A DNA stretch of 64,000 bases from the NCBI GenBank assembly GCA_034670405.1, contig JAXDDX010000288.1, positions 186,001 through 250,000 on the forward strand. Direction: 5' to 3'. The stretch's first letter is position 1; every line of letters begins with the position of its first letter. The position numbers were made by a program, and so were the translations under genes. Shown piece by piece: positions 1 to 13,168 of this stretch. Source of the stretch: Hoplostethus atlanticus. Taxonomy: Eukaryota; Chordata; Actinopteri; Trachichthyiformes; Trachichthyidae. Below the pieces are notes generated by a model that did not search any database, was not told the DNA's origin, and saw only the letters and a program-made list of their open reading frames with translations.

Positions 1-575
1 AACAATATCAAAAGGGGCATTTATTTATATCAAAATCTTAGCTTTAATTGGTTACGGCAATCTCAATGTAAACTGCAGTGGTTCAATAAAGGTTAAATAA
101 AAAGATGACCATATAAATGACATTTTAACCTTTTCTAGGACGTGATTGGTTCAACAGTTTCAAATATGCCTTGTTGAAGAAAATTGACCTTTGACTTTAA
201 CTTAACTTTAAATAATGTTAAATAAAACCTTTAAGAAGTTAATATTGAAGTTGTCTTGCTTTGATATAGAATTAGATAAGGTGAAAATATTCTGTTTTAC
301 TTCAACATAATCACTGGCACAATTTAGCCCCATGTGGCTCACCTTATCCTCTCCCCATGCTCAATTTACCCCTCATCTGGGGCAAGTTGAAACAAGAGAC
401 CACTTTTTTGGCAGGTCATATTTTCAAAATTTTCAAAAATCTAATGTGATAATTTCCAGAGATACACAACATCCTGAAATATATGTACATATCTTACTTG
501 GAGACATTACCGTCATGCACTCACTATAAAGATGCCTCAAGTAAAAAGTAGCTCAACTCACCCCACGCTCCCCTA
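1..575. other. AT-rich intergenic stretch, no gene seen
   Basis: Only short, composition-driven open frames occur on either strand. There are no splice-bounded conserved frames and no recognisable repeat end before the small MITE that follows. Confidence 0.6.
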
Positions 576-787
576 CAGTGCAAAAGTCTTAGGCACGTGT
601 AAAACAAAACTTCCGTAAAGTGAAGATGCTTTAAAAAAAATGAAATTAAAAGTTTCTAAATATATATATATAATAAAATCTATAAATAGCAGTAATGTAA
701 AACACTAATGCAGAAAACAAAAAAATAAACATCTAAGACCAAATTTATATTAAAAGAAATCTAGGGTGCCTAAGACCTTTTGCACAG
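576..787. mobile_element. Tc1/mariner-type MITE, 212 bp
   Basis: Both ends carry an inverted repeat of about 22 bp: the left starts CAGTGCAAAAGTCTTAGG and the right ends CCTTTTGCACAG, differing by a base or two. A TA dinucleotide flanks each side (574-575 and 788-789), the duplication expected for Tc1/mariner elements. The interior is AT-rich and codes for nothing, so this is a non-autonomous copy. Ends and TA duplication are seen directly; the superfamily is inferred from the TA target and the terminal sequence. Confidence 0.8.
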
Positions 788-1689
788 TACAGTATTATAT
801 GAGTGACTGACGTCAGCGACCTCAGGTAGTTTAAATGAGTGATTCCTTATTAACTAGGTTTTAAAATCACCTTACTCAATACACAGGTACAGTGGTCTGC
901 CGAGCGCCTTGCAGAGACTTTTCACAGCCTGAAAGTTGTCAGAAAGAGGTTAAATTAATATTACATTGATTTACGATATGTGTTCCTGTCCTGACACCCG
1001 GGCAGGGTTACGGTGAGCCGTTTCGTGTACCTAAACGAACTTACCGATGTCAGAAGAAATGGACAGGCAATCATCCTCCGTCCCGGTCGAACTTTACGGA
1101 CGATGCAAGCTACATCTACTGGCAAAACGAGGGACAGTCTAACTGTCTGCCCATTTATGCTTACTTATGATTAACAATGATAATATAAAGGAAGTAAACG
1201 CAGCGCTGGGAAATGTACTGTTGAGGGGGTTTCTTTTGATGCGGCTGTTGGGGAGAGCGCTGCGCACTGACAAGCTGGTTACGGCCCAAGGCGCTCTGGG
1301 GAGGAAGGAGAGGAGGGGCTCAGCAGAAATATGGTTTCAGGTGAGGTAAGAGTTGTGACATTCTTGGTGTCAGCTGTTGCTAGTTATTCAGCATGTACCA
1401 ATGTGGACAGGGAAATGTTTAAACATGTGACCCCTGCCCAATTTGCATGTCTTTTTATAGTCCTTGTTTGTATCAGTGCCCATGTGTGCATTAGAACTAG
1501 CCCTCACCTCACCTTGGGGGATAGCTGAACAGAGATATCTCTCATGGATGTTTAACCAGCCTAATGAAAATCCCATGGCTGGAGTCATCTGAAAGACACT
1601 TAACTGGATTTCTAGATGAAAGAGTTGCGGGCTATATAGGCATCAGAAGAGCTCCATCATTGAGCAATGGCAGCGACTTACCCGTTTGG
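788..1689. other. Intergenic stretch, no gene seen
   Basis: Frames are at most about 67 residues and have no recognisable homology. A perfect palindromic CRE-like octamer TGACGTCA lies at 808-815 just beyond the MITE; with no gene start near it, it may be chance. Confidence 0.5.
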
Positions 1690-1725
1690 AGGAATTCTCC
1701 TTTCATCAAGGATGCTTTTGTCTTA

Positions 1726-2567
1726 CAGTTTTTTACAGTCCCTAACACCCGTTTGTCCAATCTGTAGTCACATTTTCAAAACTCTAAACACAATTAGCAC
1801 AACATCCGTCAGTTGTGGACCATACCATTAACACAATTCATGTTGTTTTCAAGTCAAGTCAATTAACACGTTTCTAAAATGCTTAGATTTTCTTTACATA
1901 CAAGCTTACCCAATACTAAAATGATGGATCTTTCTTGTCTTATTTACAAATGCTTGCACACAGCATGCCAGAAATGAAAACCTAATGTTCAAAACCTTAA
2001 ATATAGTATAAAGCCTCTACTTCTGCAACAACAGCAGCTCAAAAGCTTTATTGAAACAGCTGATAAGCATCTTTGAATGAACAGATCACTGAAACATTGA
2101 GAAATTGCTGATTTAAGTTGTGTAAAATAGACCAAACACAGAGTTTGAATGAAACAGTTGTACACAGTTCCTTTTGAAAGGAACAGTGAGCGGGTCACCA
2201 GCACCGGCACCAATATGTCCAGGTATGGTGTCTATCCAATATGTCTTGTTCTATAGTGAGTTTTACACTATGCTACTCTACATGTAAACGTGGGTTACAG
2301 TACATACAGTAGGACATACTGAAAAGCATTTACACATACTGTGTTTACACATATTGTGCATGCCAAGCGCTTCTATCCAAGGTGCATAGCGAGAGACGAC
2401 ATAGATGTGATGTGGATGAGAACATGTGGCCAAATGCTGAAGATCGTATAGATTACAGTTTACAGATTACAGTCCACAACAGACGGATGTTGTGCTAATT
2501 GTGTTTAGAGTTTTGAAAATGTGACTACAGATTGGACAAAAGGATGTTAGCGACTGTAAAAAAACAG
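1726..2567. mobile_element. Non-autonomous DNA transposon with long terminal inverted repeats (left copy)
   Basis: About 95 bp at 1726-1819 reappears inverted at 2475-2567 with a handful of mismatches. The shared core includes TTTGTCCAATCTGTAGTCAC and AAACACAATTAGCACAACAT on the left arm. The interior (about 650 bp) has no transposase frame. The family is not identified: ends reading CAGTTTTTTACAGTC suggest a cut-and-paste MITE, but no clean target duplication was found. It lies inside repeat X, so it was present before X was duplicated. Confidence 0.7.
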
Positions 2568-5282
2568 GACTGTGCATTTTGGTGTTTTTTCCCTTCTGTG
2601 CCTTTTTTACTGTATTTGTGTATTTTATTTTTACACATTTGGAACCAAAGGCCATGTATGTTGGATTTTTTGTTCATCACTGGCAGCAATTTCATGTTGC
2701 TAATAAAGCTTTTACTGCAGCAATTCTGTCACTTACTATTTTTTTTTCTACTGTACATTCTATAAAGTAAAGATGACTCTTTTAGATAGTATGTTGCCAA
2801 AAATGCACACATTCAACACTCAACCAAAACAGTGGTTTACAGTAAAAGGAAACTGAATTATAAAAAACAATGGATTTCATATTGTCTATTGTATGCAGGT
2901 AGAACTGAAACATGAAAAGTAATGCAGTTTTTGTAATGCCATCAACTGTTAGTATTTTGAAAGTCATTGTGCTATGATTGACTATATGTTCCTCTTGGAT
3001 AGAAAACACGTGCTAGTGTTTTGAAAGAATGATTTGATTTTGAATCGGGTTTGCCGTGTTTTGTTAGTGTATGTAGAGAACGTTTTTTTGCATTTTGAAA
3101 TGTAGAGTTAGTATTTAATTAACAAAATGTAGTTTTGAGCAGAAAATTAACTATTTGGCTAATTGTGTGATGTAGGTGTATTGCTGTGTTAGGAGTTTAG
3201 AAAAAGTATCTTAAGTATAGCTAAATGCTTGTTAGTGATCGTAAAAAACTGTAAACCTGAACTGTCAGATAGATAACATGCGGGCCACTGAGAGAAAAGA
3301 CCGTTGAGAGACAAGCAAAACCTGTTTTAGATACAGTAGTGTTTGTTAGTCTATTCTGTGCCTGTGTTTCTGTGTTTGCCACCAGTGCACGTGTGTGTGT
3401 GTGTGTGTCTGAGAGAGAGAAAAAGACAATTATTCTGTGACATATTTTATGAGTTGATGTGATGATTGATGTGATGATCAGCTCATCTAATAATTATTAT
3501 TAAAATTACTTTTGAATAGCACAGTGAGTGTAAATTAAAAGAAACAATACAAACACATAGAAAGGATCAACTACAGTAAAGGAAATAGATGGCACATGTT
3601 TAGCAACACAAGTTACCCAGGACTAATTCATATTATCAATAACAATACAAACGTGAATATAACAGCTTGAAAGCCCAGGAACCATCAAACTTGCTATTAT
3701 AGCAATAGCAAGTTTTCAGTTCAATGAAAATGTATGTTGTATGTCAGTTGTACAGAGTTTGCTCAGGCAGGTTCCGGCAAAATGTTTTTCTGCCTGGATT
3801 GCAATGTTTGGTCACTTTTTGAGTAGTTCATTTGGCTATGCTTGTGTACATAAGCAATTAAAAGTTTAGTAATACAGGTTAGGCCCAAGTCTTTTATCTC
3901 CTTGCAAGAAATGAACAAAACCTTCAAAATCTATTCCAAGCCAATACATTGGAAACAATTGTAGGGCAGCTAAAATGGGAGTTGTGCGAATCTCTCCTCT
4001 TAGTTCTATTCAAAAGTCTCCCAGTTGCATTTGAACAAAAAAAAGTTTTGCAATACAACAAAGGACACAGGGTATGTGTTGTAATACTCACCATGACATG
4101 AAATAAAGACAGAGAACTTTTCCCAAGGCAGAAAAAGAGAGATTATCTAATTTTTGTTATAATTCCCATGTGGTAGAAAAAAAAGACTGAACAGTTGTTC
4201 GACCTTCATTATCTGATCACAATCAGAATTGACGCCCACATTTCTGGCAGCCAGTTTGATGTTAGTTGCCAAGATATTCATGACTTTAAAGCTGCCTATT
4301 GTGGGCTAAATACAACAACCTCAGACTTATTACCGTTAAGTTGTTGAAAGTGTTGGGACATACAACATTTTAAAGGTATACTACCTAAGATTTATGTAAG
4401 AGAGCACCATTTGCAAAGATGAATGATGAATCTAAATCAAAATCTGCCTCCATTCCTGTTCCCAAACAACACTGTGATGAACGGTCCTGCAGAAATTACT
4501 CATGGCCATGTGGCATGACTTCTATAATAATGGTAAAAGAAACGTGCAACTCAGCTAAAGGTAAAACACAGTAACGGCAAGAGATCAGCGTGGGCTACAC
4601 TCCAGGGATTGTGAGCTATAGATTATCATCATCAAGGTTAATGATTTTGTCGATGTTCTCTGTACATATACTTTCAGAACAGCAGACAACATAAAACTAC
4701 ACCAAATCTAAGTCATCATTTCTCAACAAATTGGTCTGCTAAACGTAGACGTGGTTAGCAAAAGAGACAAACGGCTACGTTAGCACTACGTTAACACAAC
4801 GTTAGCCCGGTTAGCTCTGTATATAATGGAAACACATTATGAACCAGCTGGGCTATGTCTTTATCAGGCTCAACCCTGTACAGTTCCACAATCCTGGTTC
4901 TGAGAAATGGAAAGGAGGTCTTAGATCTAGTTAGCGGGGCTGGACTAGCAATAATTCAGATAAGAAATGTTAGATAATGTAAATTGCACTTTAACTACTT
5001 GCCTGGCATCAGTTTTAATTCCTTTGGTCTGTCTGAGGGTCCTCATTTCCTTCGCAATACCAATGTTTATTATTGTTTTTGACCTTGCTCTATCAAAGCA
5101 TTTAAAAGGGATTAAGGAGTTTTTCGGCTTTAGGACTGGCTGCTCCATATTTTGCACAAAGCACGTCTCGTCAGGAGAGGCGGAGCTGGTTCAGCATGGA
5201 TGTTAATACAGGGTGGGAGGAGCTCCAGCTATTGGGGGAGGAGCTTTTTAACAGCCAGTAAAAAAATACATTGAGCTGTATA
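2568..5282. other. Rest of segment X, non-coding
   Basis: AT-rich DNA with a short (TG)n tract near 3391-3408 and no conserved coding frame on either strand. It ends in TATA (5279-5282), which directly abuts the LTR and matches the TATA after the right-hand LTR at 14360-14363. This supports X being the ordinary host flank of the Gypsy insertion. Confidence 0.6.
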
Positions 5283-6478
5283 TGTGACCTGGTGGCGGCG
5301 CTAGTCCGACCACCGTTTACCTTTCTACCCCAAGGAGCAACACCCACCTGTCAATGAGTTTCAGAGGCACAGAGGGGCAGTTAAAATAGGTTAGTTTTTA
5401 TTTCAAGTCCCAGAATGCAAAAAAAGGAAAAAAAGGAGTCTTTAAAAAAAGGACAAGGGAGGGCGCCGTTCTTGGGCCCAGGTGTCTTGGCTGGGCTTCC
5501 CTAATCCCAACTTTGTCCTCCACACTCCCCCACTCAATGGGCACTGCTGCTCTGTTGATGAGGCTTGATGTTGGATTCCCAGCGCTCCGGCTGGTGGCCG
5601 CGTCCGACACCACCTTGTGAACGGGGCCTGGAGATAGGGGTTCACTGCAAACGGTGGGGCACACTAGCAGAGGGGACACCACAGCACACAGTACACGAAA
5701 GGTCAGGTGAGGGCACACATGAATCATATATCCACACAGACAGGCAGTTGATCCAAGGAAATGGCAGACGGGCAACAATTCTAGTGCCGGGGCACGGTAG
5801 TTAAGGGGGCAGCACACAGGGGGGCGGTAGTAGGGCACCGGTGGGCAGGGCTACAGCAACATCCAATGTGGGGTTCAATATGACAGCGGAGAGGGCTTGT
5901 GGGCATTCTATGACATCAATATTAAATTGAGAGTACAGAGGAGCAAGGGGGGAGGGGAAACATGGGCATCAGGGTAACGATGGCTAGTTCACTTTAGCTG
6001 GGCAACAATAACGAGGAGGAGAGGGTTTACTTAACTCATTGAAGCCCAAGTGTGCTCGCCCAGTTCGACAGTACGGTTGGTAGGAGGCAATCCGGTCCTT
6101 AATTCGATCGTTGTTGTCCAGTTCCTTGCCCAGTTCAGTCGGGGGATTTCCAGAGTGTTTGGTCCACTCTCCTTGTAGTAGCACAGCTCTTGTAGGCTCC
6201 CCAGAGCTCTCCACGGATCCACGTCTCACCCCTGCCAAATCTGTGTCAGACTGAAAGGCATGGGTTTAAAAGTACATTGCCCATCCCCCATCTCCCAATC
6301 ACAGCACTCCGCCCAGGCTGCACACCTGTGGGTAGTTAAGGTGAATGAATGAATCAATCAATCATGGCATCAAGCCTGGAATCATGGCAGTGTTGTGGTC
6401 CGTCACTAGAGTCTTCCCCGAGTAGGAACTCCACCCCATAGTTCAGTTCCGCTTGCTATGCGGTGTCACCTGGTGACA
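5283..6478 (-). mobile_element. Ty3/Gypsy LTR (3' LTR of the pol-bearing element)
   Basis: The LTR is 1196 bp, begins TGTGACCTGG and ends GGTGACA on the + strand, so TG...CA ends with near inverted repeats. TATA (5279-5282) precedes it. On the - strand a purine tract (GAGTGGGGGAAG) lies just inside the element at 6479 onward, the expected polypurine tract before a 3' LTR. It is about 98-99% identical by eye to the LTR at 13169-14359, so the family was active recently. Open frames within it are not genes. Confidence 0.8.
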
Positions 6479-9291
6479 TCTTCCCCCACTCAAATGTTCT
6501 CGTCCCGAGGACACGTGTTCAGGAGGTCCAGTTACCATACCTCTCCGGAGGTCACCCCTGGTTGGCCCGTCGGGTTCGTTGGGGTTCGGGCTCGGGGCCT
6601 TGTCGCTCTCCCGCAGGTCTTACTGCTACTGGGGCCCAGGCCATCAGCGGTCTGGGTGGAGCCGTCGCCTCTCCCGGTACCCTCTGGGGTGGCTCTGGAT
6701 AGTTGGGGCATGGGTGTAGCAGGTTGCGATGCAATGTACGGTCTGGGCCCGGTCTCCCCTCGGGTCTCACCTTGTAGACTGGCATGTCTGGCCTCGAGCG
6801 GCTCACCACCACATACGGGGTGGACTCCCAGCGGTCGCTGAGCTTCCCCTTCCCCTGTCGACGGTTGTCTAGGACCAACACCCGCTCCCCAGGCAGTAGA
6901 GGTGCATCTCGAGCGGTCCGGTCGTACTGGCGCTTGTTCCGTGCTGCTGCTGCCCCTGGGTGGTCAGAGACTTTGCTATAAGCATATTCAAGCCTTTCAT
7001 GATGTTGACTCACCCACTCCGACGTACTCTGGACCCCTTCGGACCCCGCGGTGCCCATGACTAGGTCGATGGGAAGGCGCACATGACGTCCAAACATCAG
7101 GTAGGTGGGAGCATAGCCTGTGGAACTATGGACACTGTTATTATATGCCTGTATCACTGAGGGGAGATACTCCACCCACCTTTGCTGTTGTTCCGCTTCC
7201 AGGGTACCCAAAAGGCTCAACAGCGTCTGGTTAAACCTTTCACACCCCCCATTTCCTTGGGGGTGGTAAGGCGTGGTGCGGGTCTTCTTGCACCCGTACA
7301 ACTGGCACAGTTCTCTGATCACAGCAGACTCAAAATTTGGCCCTTGGTCAGAGTGGAGAACTTCGGGGCAACCAAACGACTGGAGCACGTTGTTCCAGAG
7401 AGCCCGTGCAGTGGTCAGAGCAGTCTGGTCGGCTGTGGGGACCGCCCAGCCATGTTTAGTGAACAAGTCCGTTATGACCAAGATGTTTTGATATCGGTCC
7501 GTTGGTCTGCCCAGGGTCAGGAAGTCCATAGCGCACGAGCGGGACCAGCGGGGCCCTGCCGTCCGGTCGGGTTTTACGCAGGGTGCAGCGGGGGCAGCGC
7601 TGGATAAACGTGGCCACTGAGGCTTCCATCTGTGGCCAATAGAAATGGCGACGCATTAGGGACAGAGTCCGTTCTTGGCCTTGGTGGCCCAACTGAGAGT
7701 GGTAGGCCTCCAGGAGGGGCTGAACCTTGGTCTGGGGAACCACAATCTGGCTGATTACTTCGTTTGTCAGATGATCCTGGACAAAACGGCACAATACCCC
7801 TTCCTTTAAACTTAAGCGCTCCCACTGTCCAAGTAGCCGCCTCACCGCCTGGGCCTTCCTTTCTGGTGCTGCCGGCAGCACCCCTTGCTCAAGATACCGA
7901 CAGACTGCCACCAGGTCCTGATCTTCTCCCTGGCGTTCCCTCCAATGGCTCGGGTTCCAGCCCCAGGTGATGGGGACGGCATCCTCGGCTGCTCCTGGAG
8001 CCTCCACAATCCTGACTAGAAGCCCGTCCTCGCCTGGTGGTGGTGGTGTATCACTAGGAGGGTCGTCGCCTGCAGACGGAAGCCTGGAGAGTACATCTGC
8101 ATTAGTATGTTGCCTGCCTGGCCGGTACTGTATTTGGTAATCGAAATTGGCTAACTGGGCTGCCCACCGCTGTTCTACTGCCCCCAACTTAGCGGTGCGC
8201 AGGTGGACCAGGGGGTTATTGTCTGTTACAACAGTCACCTTTGCGCCCCAGAGGTAATCTTTAAACTTCTCAGCCAGTGCCCACTTCATTGCCAAGAACT
8301 CAAGCTTGAAAGAGCTGTAATTGGAATCGTTGCGCTCAGCCGGGTGGAGGCTCCGGCTGGCGTACGCAATCACCCGCTCTGCCCCATCCTGTTGCTGTGC
8401 CAGCACTGCTCCCAACCCACAGTTGCTTGCATCGGTATACACAATGAAGGGCTTTGTGAAGTCGGCGTAAGCCAGGATGGGTGCCTGAAGTAGCTCCTGC
8501 TTAAGCCTTTGGAATGCTGCGGTACACTCGGGGCTCCACGCTATCGGAGGGGACCGCCGACCCCTGGGACGTCCAGTGCCCACCAACAGCTCATTGAGCG
8601 GCTTAGCAATTTTCGAAAAGCCCTTGATGAAACGCCTGTAGTAGCCCACAAACCCCAAAAAGGACCGCACTTGCCTTACTGTGGTTGGAGGCTGCCACGC
8701 CTGCACAGCGGAGACCTTTTCAGGGTCGGGGGACACACCTCTACTGCTGACACAGTGGCCAAGGAACTTGACTTTCGTCCGGAAGAGCTGACATTTCTCC
8801 GGTCGTAGCCCGTACCGCTCCATGGCCCGGAACACCTCCTCCAGGTGGCTCAGATGGGTGGTGAAATCTGCAGAAAAGGCAATCACATCATCAAGATAGA
8901 CGAGGGTAGACTCTACTAGCTGCCCCCCTAGGCACCGCTGCATGAGCCTCTGGAAGGTAGCCGGGGCGTTACACAAACCGAAGGGCATTCTGTCCCACTC
9001 AAACAGGCCAAAGGGGGTCGTGAACGCGGTCTTCTCCTGGTCGCTCTCCTCCACCTGGACCTGCCAGTAGCCGCTGGCAAGGTCCAAGGTGGAGTACCAA
9101 GCGGCCTGGGTCAAGCTTGTGAGGGAGTCCTCGATTCTGGGGAGGGGAAAAGCATCCTTCCTGGTCACACTGTTTAGCTTTCTGTAATCTACACAGAACC
9201 TCCATGCCCCGTTCTTTTTCTGTACCAATACAATGGGGGCCGCCCAGGGACTACTGCTCTCACGAATAATACCCCTGTAGAAAGTTGTCTT
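6479..9291 (-). mobile_element. Ty3/Gypsy pol remnant (fossil)
   Basis: On the - strand this encodes part of a Ty3/Gypsy polyprotein. In order it holds reverse transcriptase from just before the fingers/palm (VDYRKLN, YLDDVIAFS with its YxDD motif), RNase H (VYTDASNCGLGAVLA), an HHCC integrase zinc domain (HSQLGHQG ... CPRC), the integrase core with HSDQGPNFES and the YHPQGNGGCERFNQ glutamate region, and a C-terminal chromatin/DNA-binding-like tail. gag and protease are not seen. The element is incomplete and broken, with at least one interruption of the reading frame besides the missing front part. Sequence similarity within domains is high, so it looks young. It ends against an unrelated LTR at 9292. 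Confidence 0.85.
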
Positions 9292-9739
9292 TGTGGTAGC
9301 TGGTTTAATTAAAGGGCCTCTGCATTGGCACGCCAGTCAAAGCATGAAGACCATAGATGAGAGCCGTGGCAACAGTTTATTCTCCATTCAAAGGATTTTT
9401 ACTTAGATAGTTGACTGACACAGATGATTTAATGGCTAAGAGGCAAATGAGAACAATAATCAGTAAACAGATAAATCTTAATCAAAGCACTCATTCACCA
9501 TTGAACAAATAAACAGCAATAACTATGACAAATATCCATGACTTACTCAAATAATACATCCAGTGCACAGTCAACTGGAGAAGATCGGTAATCCACATGC
9601 CGACCCTCTGCAGGGTTGTTTGCTGCAGCAAACAAAGAAAAAGTCTGAGCAAGGCCTGATCCAGGCCTCTTATCAGTTCAGGTGTGGCCTGATAGATTGA
9701 GGCTAAGTCCCGCCCCCCTAGGATTGGGGGGCGGGACAT
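9292..9739 (-). mobile_element. Second, unrelated LTR (solo, 448 bp)
   Basis: On the - strand the segment starts TGTCCCGCCCCCC and ends GCTACCACA, with TG...CA ends and an AATAAA signal about 90 nt before its end (GGAGAATAAACTG), which is LTR architecture. It shows no similarity by eye to the 1.19-kb Gypsy LTR. The flanks differ: Gypsy pol on one side and the duplicated segment X on the other, with no matching target duplication. This is what a recombination breakpoint inside or at an LTR would leave. The family cannot be assigned from an LTR alone. Confidence 0.55.
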
Positions 9740-9740
9740 C

Positions 9741-9778
9741 ATCCTTGATGAAAGGAATTCTCCTTTCATCAAGGATGC
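9741..9778. repeat. 17-bp perfect inverted repeat at the duplication junction
   Basis: CATCCTTGATGAAAGGA (9741-9757) and its exact reverse complement (9762-9778) are separated by four bases. The right arm is native to segment X (it also exists near 1698-1714); the left arm is absent at the other X copy. The left arm thus looks like an inverted, templated addition made at the junction. Confidence 0.85.
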
Positions 9779-9788
9779 TTTTGTCTTA

Positions 9789-10634
9789 CAGTTTTTTACA
9801 GTCCCTAACACCCGTTTGTCCAATCTGTAGTCACATTTTCAAAACTCTAAACACAATTAGCACAACATCCGTCAGTTGTGGACCATACCATTAACACAAT
9901 TCATGTTGTTTTCAAGTCAAGTCAATTAACACGTTTCTAAAATGCTTAGATTTTCTTTACATACAAGCTTACCCAATACTAAAATGATGGATCTTTCTTG
10001 TCTTATTTACAAATGCTTGCACACAGCATGCCAGAAATGAAAACCTAATGTTCAAAACCTTAAATATAGTATAAAGCCTCTACTTCTGCAACAACAGCAG
10101 CTCAAAAGCTTTATTGAAACAGCTGATAAGCATCTTTGAATGAACAGATCACTGAAACATTGAGAAATTGCTGATTTAAGTTGTGTAAAATAGACCAAAC
10201 ACAGAGTTTGAATGAAACAGTTGTACACAGTTCCTTTTGAAAGGAACAGTGAGCGGGTCACCAGCACCGGCACCAATATGTCCAGGTATGGTGTCTATCC
10301 AATATGTCTTGTTCTATAGTGAGTTTTACACTATGCTACTCTACATGTAAACGTGGGTTACAGTACATACAGTAGGACATACTGAAAAGCATTTACACAT
10401 ACTGTGTTTACACATATTGTGCATGCCAAGCGCTTCTATCCAAGGTGCATAGCGAGAGACGACATAGATGTGATGTGGATGAGAACGTGGCCAAATGCTG
10501 AAGATCGTATAGATTACAGTTTACAGATTACAGATTACAGTCCACAACAGACGGATGTTGTGCTAATTGTGTTTAGAGTTTTGAAAATGTGACTACAGAT
10601 TGGACAAAAGGATGTTAGCGACTGTAAAAAACAG
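9789..10634. mobile_element. Non-autonomous DNA transposon with long TIRs (right copy)
   Basis: Same element as at 1726-2567, in the same position within the duplicated segment, with about 95-bp inverted ends. A short GATTACA-type indel separates the copies near 10528. It is a by-product of the large duplication, not an independent insertion. Confidence 0.7.
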
Positions 10635-13168
10635 GACTGTGCATTTTGGTGTTTTTTCCCTTCTGTGCCTTTTTTACTGTATTTGTGTATTTTATTTTTA
10701 CACATTTGGAACCAAAGGCCATGTATGTTGGATTTTTTGTTCATCACTGGCAGCAATTTCATGTTGCTAATAAAGCTTTTACTGCAGCAATTCTGTCACT
10801 TACTATTTTTTTTTCTACTGTACATTCTATAAAGTAAAGATGACTCTTTTAGATAGTATGTTGCCAAAAATGCACACATTCAACACTCAACCAAAACAGT
10901 GGTTTACAGTAAAAGGAAACTGAATTATAAAAAACAATGGATTTCATATTGTCTATTGTATGCAGGTAGAACTGAAACATGAAAAGTAATGCAGTTTTTG
11001 TAATGCCATCAACTGTTAGTATTTTGAAAGTCATTGTGCTATGATTGACTATATGTTCCTCTTGGATAGAAAACACGTGCTAGTGTTTTGAAAGAATGAT
11101 TTGATTTTGAATCGGGTTTGCCGTGTTTTGTTAGTGTATGTAGAGAACGTTTTTTTGCATTTTGAAATGTAGAGTTAGTATTTAATTAACAAAATGTAGT
11201 TTTGAGCAGAAAATTAACTATTTGGCTAATTGTGTGATGTAGGTGTATTGCTGTGTTAGGAGTTTAGAAAAAGTATCTTAAGTATAGCTAAATGCTTGTT
11301 AGTGATCGTAAAAAACTGTAAACCTGAACTGTCAGATAGATAACATGCGGGCCACTGAGAGAAAAGACCGTTGAGAGACAAGCAAAACCTGTTTTAGATA
11401 CAGTAGTGTTTGTTAGTCTATTCTGTGCCTGTGTTTCTGTGTTTGCCACCAGTGCACGTGTGTGTGTGTGTGTCTGAGAGAGAGAAAAAGACAATTATTC
11501 TGTGACATATTTTATGAGTTGATGTGATGATTGATGTGATGATCAGCTCATCTAATAATTATTATTAAAATTACTTTTGAATAGCACAGTGAGTGTAAAT
11601 TAAAAGAAACAATACAAACACATAGAAAGGATCAACTACAGTAAAGGAAATAGATGGCACATGTTTAGCAACACAAGTTACCCAGGACTAATTCATATTA
11701 TCAATAACAATACAAACGTGAATATAACAGCTTGAAAGCCCAGCAACCATCAAACTTGCTATTATAGCAATAGCAAGTTTTCAGTTCAATGAAAATGTAT
11801 GTTGTATGTCAGTTGTACAGAGTTTGCTCAGGCAGGTTCCGGCAAAATGTTTTTCTGCCTGGATTGCAATGTTTGGTCACTTTTTGAGTAGTTCATTTGG
11901 CTATGCTTGTGTACATAAGCAGTTAAAAGCTTAGTAATACAGGTTAGGCCCAAGTCTTTTAACAGCGTATGTGTTGTAATACTCACCATGACATGAAATA
12001 AAGACAGAGAACTTTTCCCAAGGCAGAAAAAGAGATCTAATTTTTGTTATAATTCCCATGTGGTAGAAAAAAAAAGACTGAACAGTTGTTCGACCTTCAT
12101 TATCTGATCACAATCAGAATTGACGCCCACATTTCTGGCAGCCAGTTTGATGTTAGTTGCCAAGATATTCATGACTTTAAAGCTGCCTATTGTGGGCTAA
12201 ATACAACAACCTCAGACTTATTACCGTTAAGTTGTTGAAAGTGTTGGGACATACAACATTTTAAAGGTATACTACCTAAGATTTATGTAAGAGAGCACCA
12301 TTTGCAAAGATGAATGATGAATCTAAATCAAAATCTGCCTCCATTCCTGTTCCCAAACAGTGATGAACGGTCCTGCAGAAATTACTCATGGCCATGTGGC
12401 ATGACTTCTATAATAATGGTAAAAGAAACGTGCAACTCAGCTAAAGGTAAAACACAGTAACGGCAAGAGATCAGCGTGGGCTACACTCCAGGGATTGTGA
12501 GCTATAGATTATCATCATCAAGGTTAATGATTTTGTCGATGTTCTCTGTACATATACTTTCAGAACAGCAGACAACATAAAACTACACCAAATCTAAGTC
12601 ATCATTTCTCAACAAATTGGTCTGCTAAACGTAGACGTGGTTAGCAAAAGAGACAAACGGCTACGTTAGCACTACGTTAACACAACGTTAGCCCGGTTAG
12701 CTCTGTATATAATGGAAACACATTATGAACCAGCTGGGCTATGTCTTTATCAGGCTCAACCCTGTACAGTTCCACAATCCTGGTTCTGAGAAATGGAAAG
12801 GAGGTCTTAGATCTAGTTAGCGGGGCTGGACTAGCAATAATTCAGATAAGAAATGTTAGATAATGTAAATTGCACTTTAACTACTTGCCTGGCATCAGTT
12901 TTAATTCCTTTGGTCTGTCTGAGGGTCCTCATTTCCTTCGCAATACCAATGTTTATTATTGTTTTTGACCTTGCTCTATCAAAGCATTTAAAAGGGATTA
13001 AGGAGTTTTTCGGCTTTAGGACTGGCTGCTCCATATTTTGCACAAAGCACGTCTCGTCAGGAGAGGCGGAGCTGGTTCAGCATGGATGTTAATACAGGGT
13101 GGGAGGAGCTCCAGCTATTGGGGGAGGAGCTTTTTAACAGCCAGTAAAAAAATACATTGAGCTGTATA

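Larger units (their letters stand above)
1690..6478. repeat. Large direct repeat, left copy (flank segment X plus Gypsy LTR)
   Basis: This segment is repeated in the same orientation at 9754-14359 with very few differences. The visible ones are single-base changes, short indels and one block of about 175 bp (near 3890-4070) absent from the other copy. It has two parts: X (1690-5282), non-coding and holding a nested DNA transposon, and a 1.19-kb Gypsy LTR (5283-6478). The shared DNA crosses the host/LTR boundary, so the duplication happened after, or includes, the LTR insertion. I see no real gene in X; its short frames are identical in both copies because the DNA is. Confidence 0.9.

Noticed and set aside
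5398-5838. A 146-residue frame on the - strand
   Set aside because: It lies inside the Gypsy LTR and is disrupted in the other copy; no homology.
1690-6478. Reading the whole 4.7-kb direct repeat as one giant LTR
   Set aside because: TG...CA ends, the polypurine tract and TATA duplications place the LTR at 5283-6478 and 13169-14359 only; the rest is flank.
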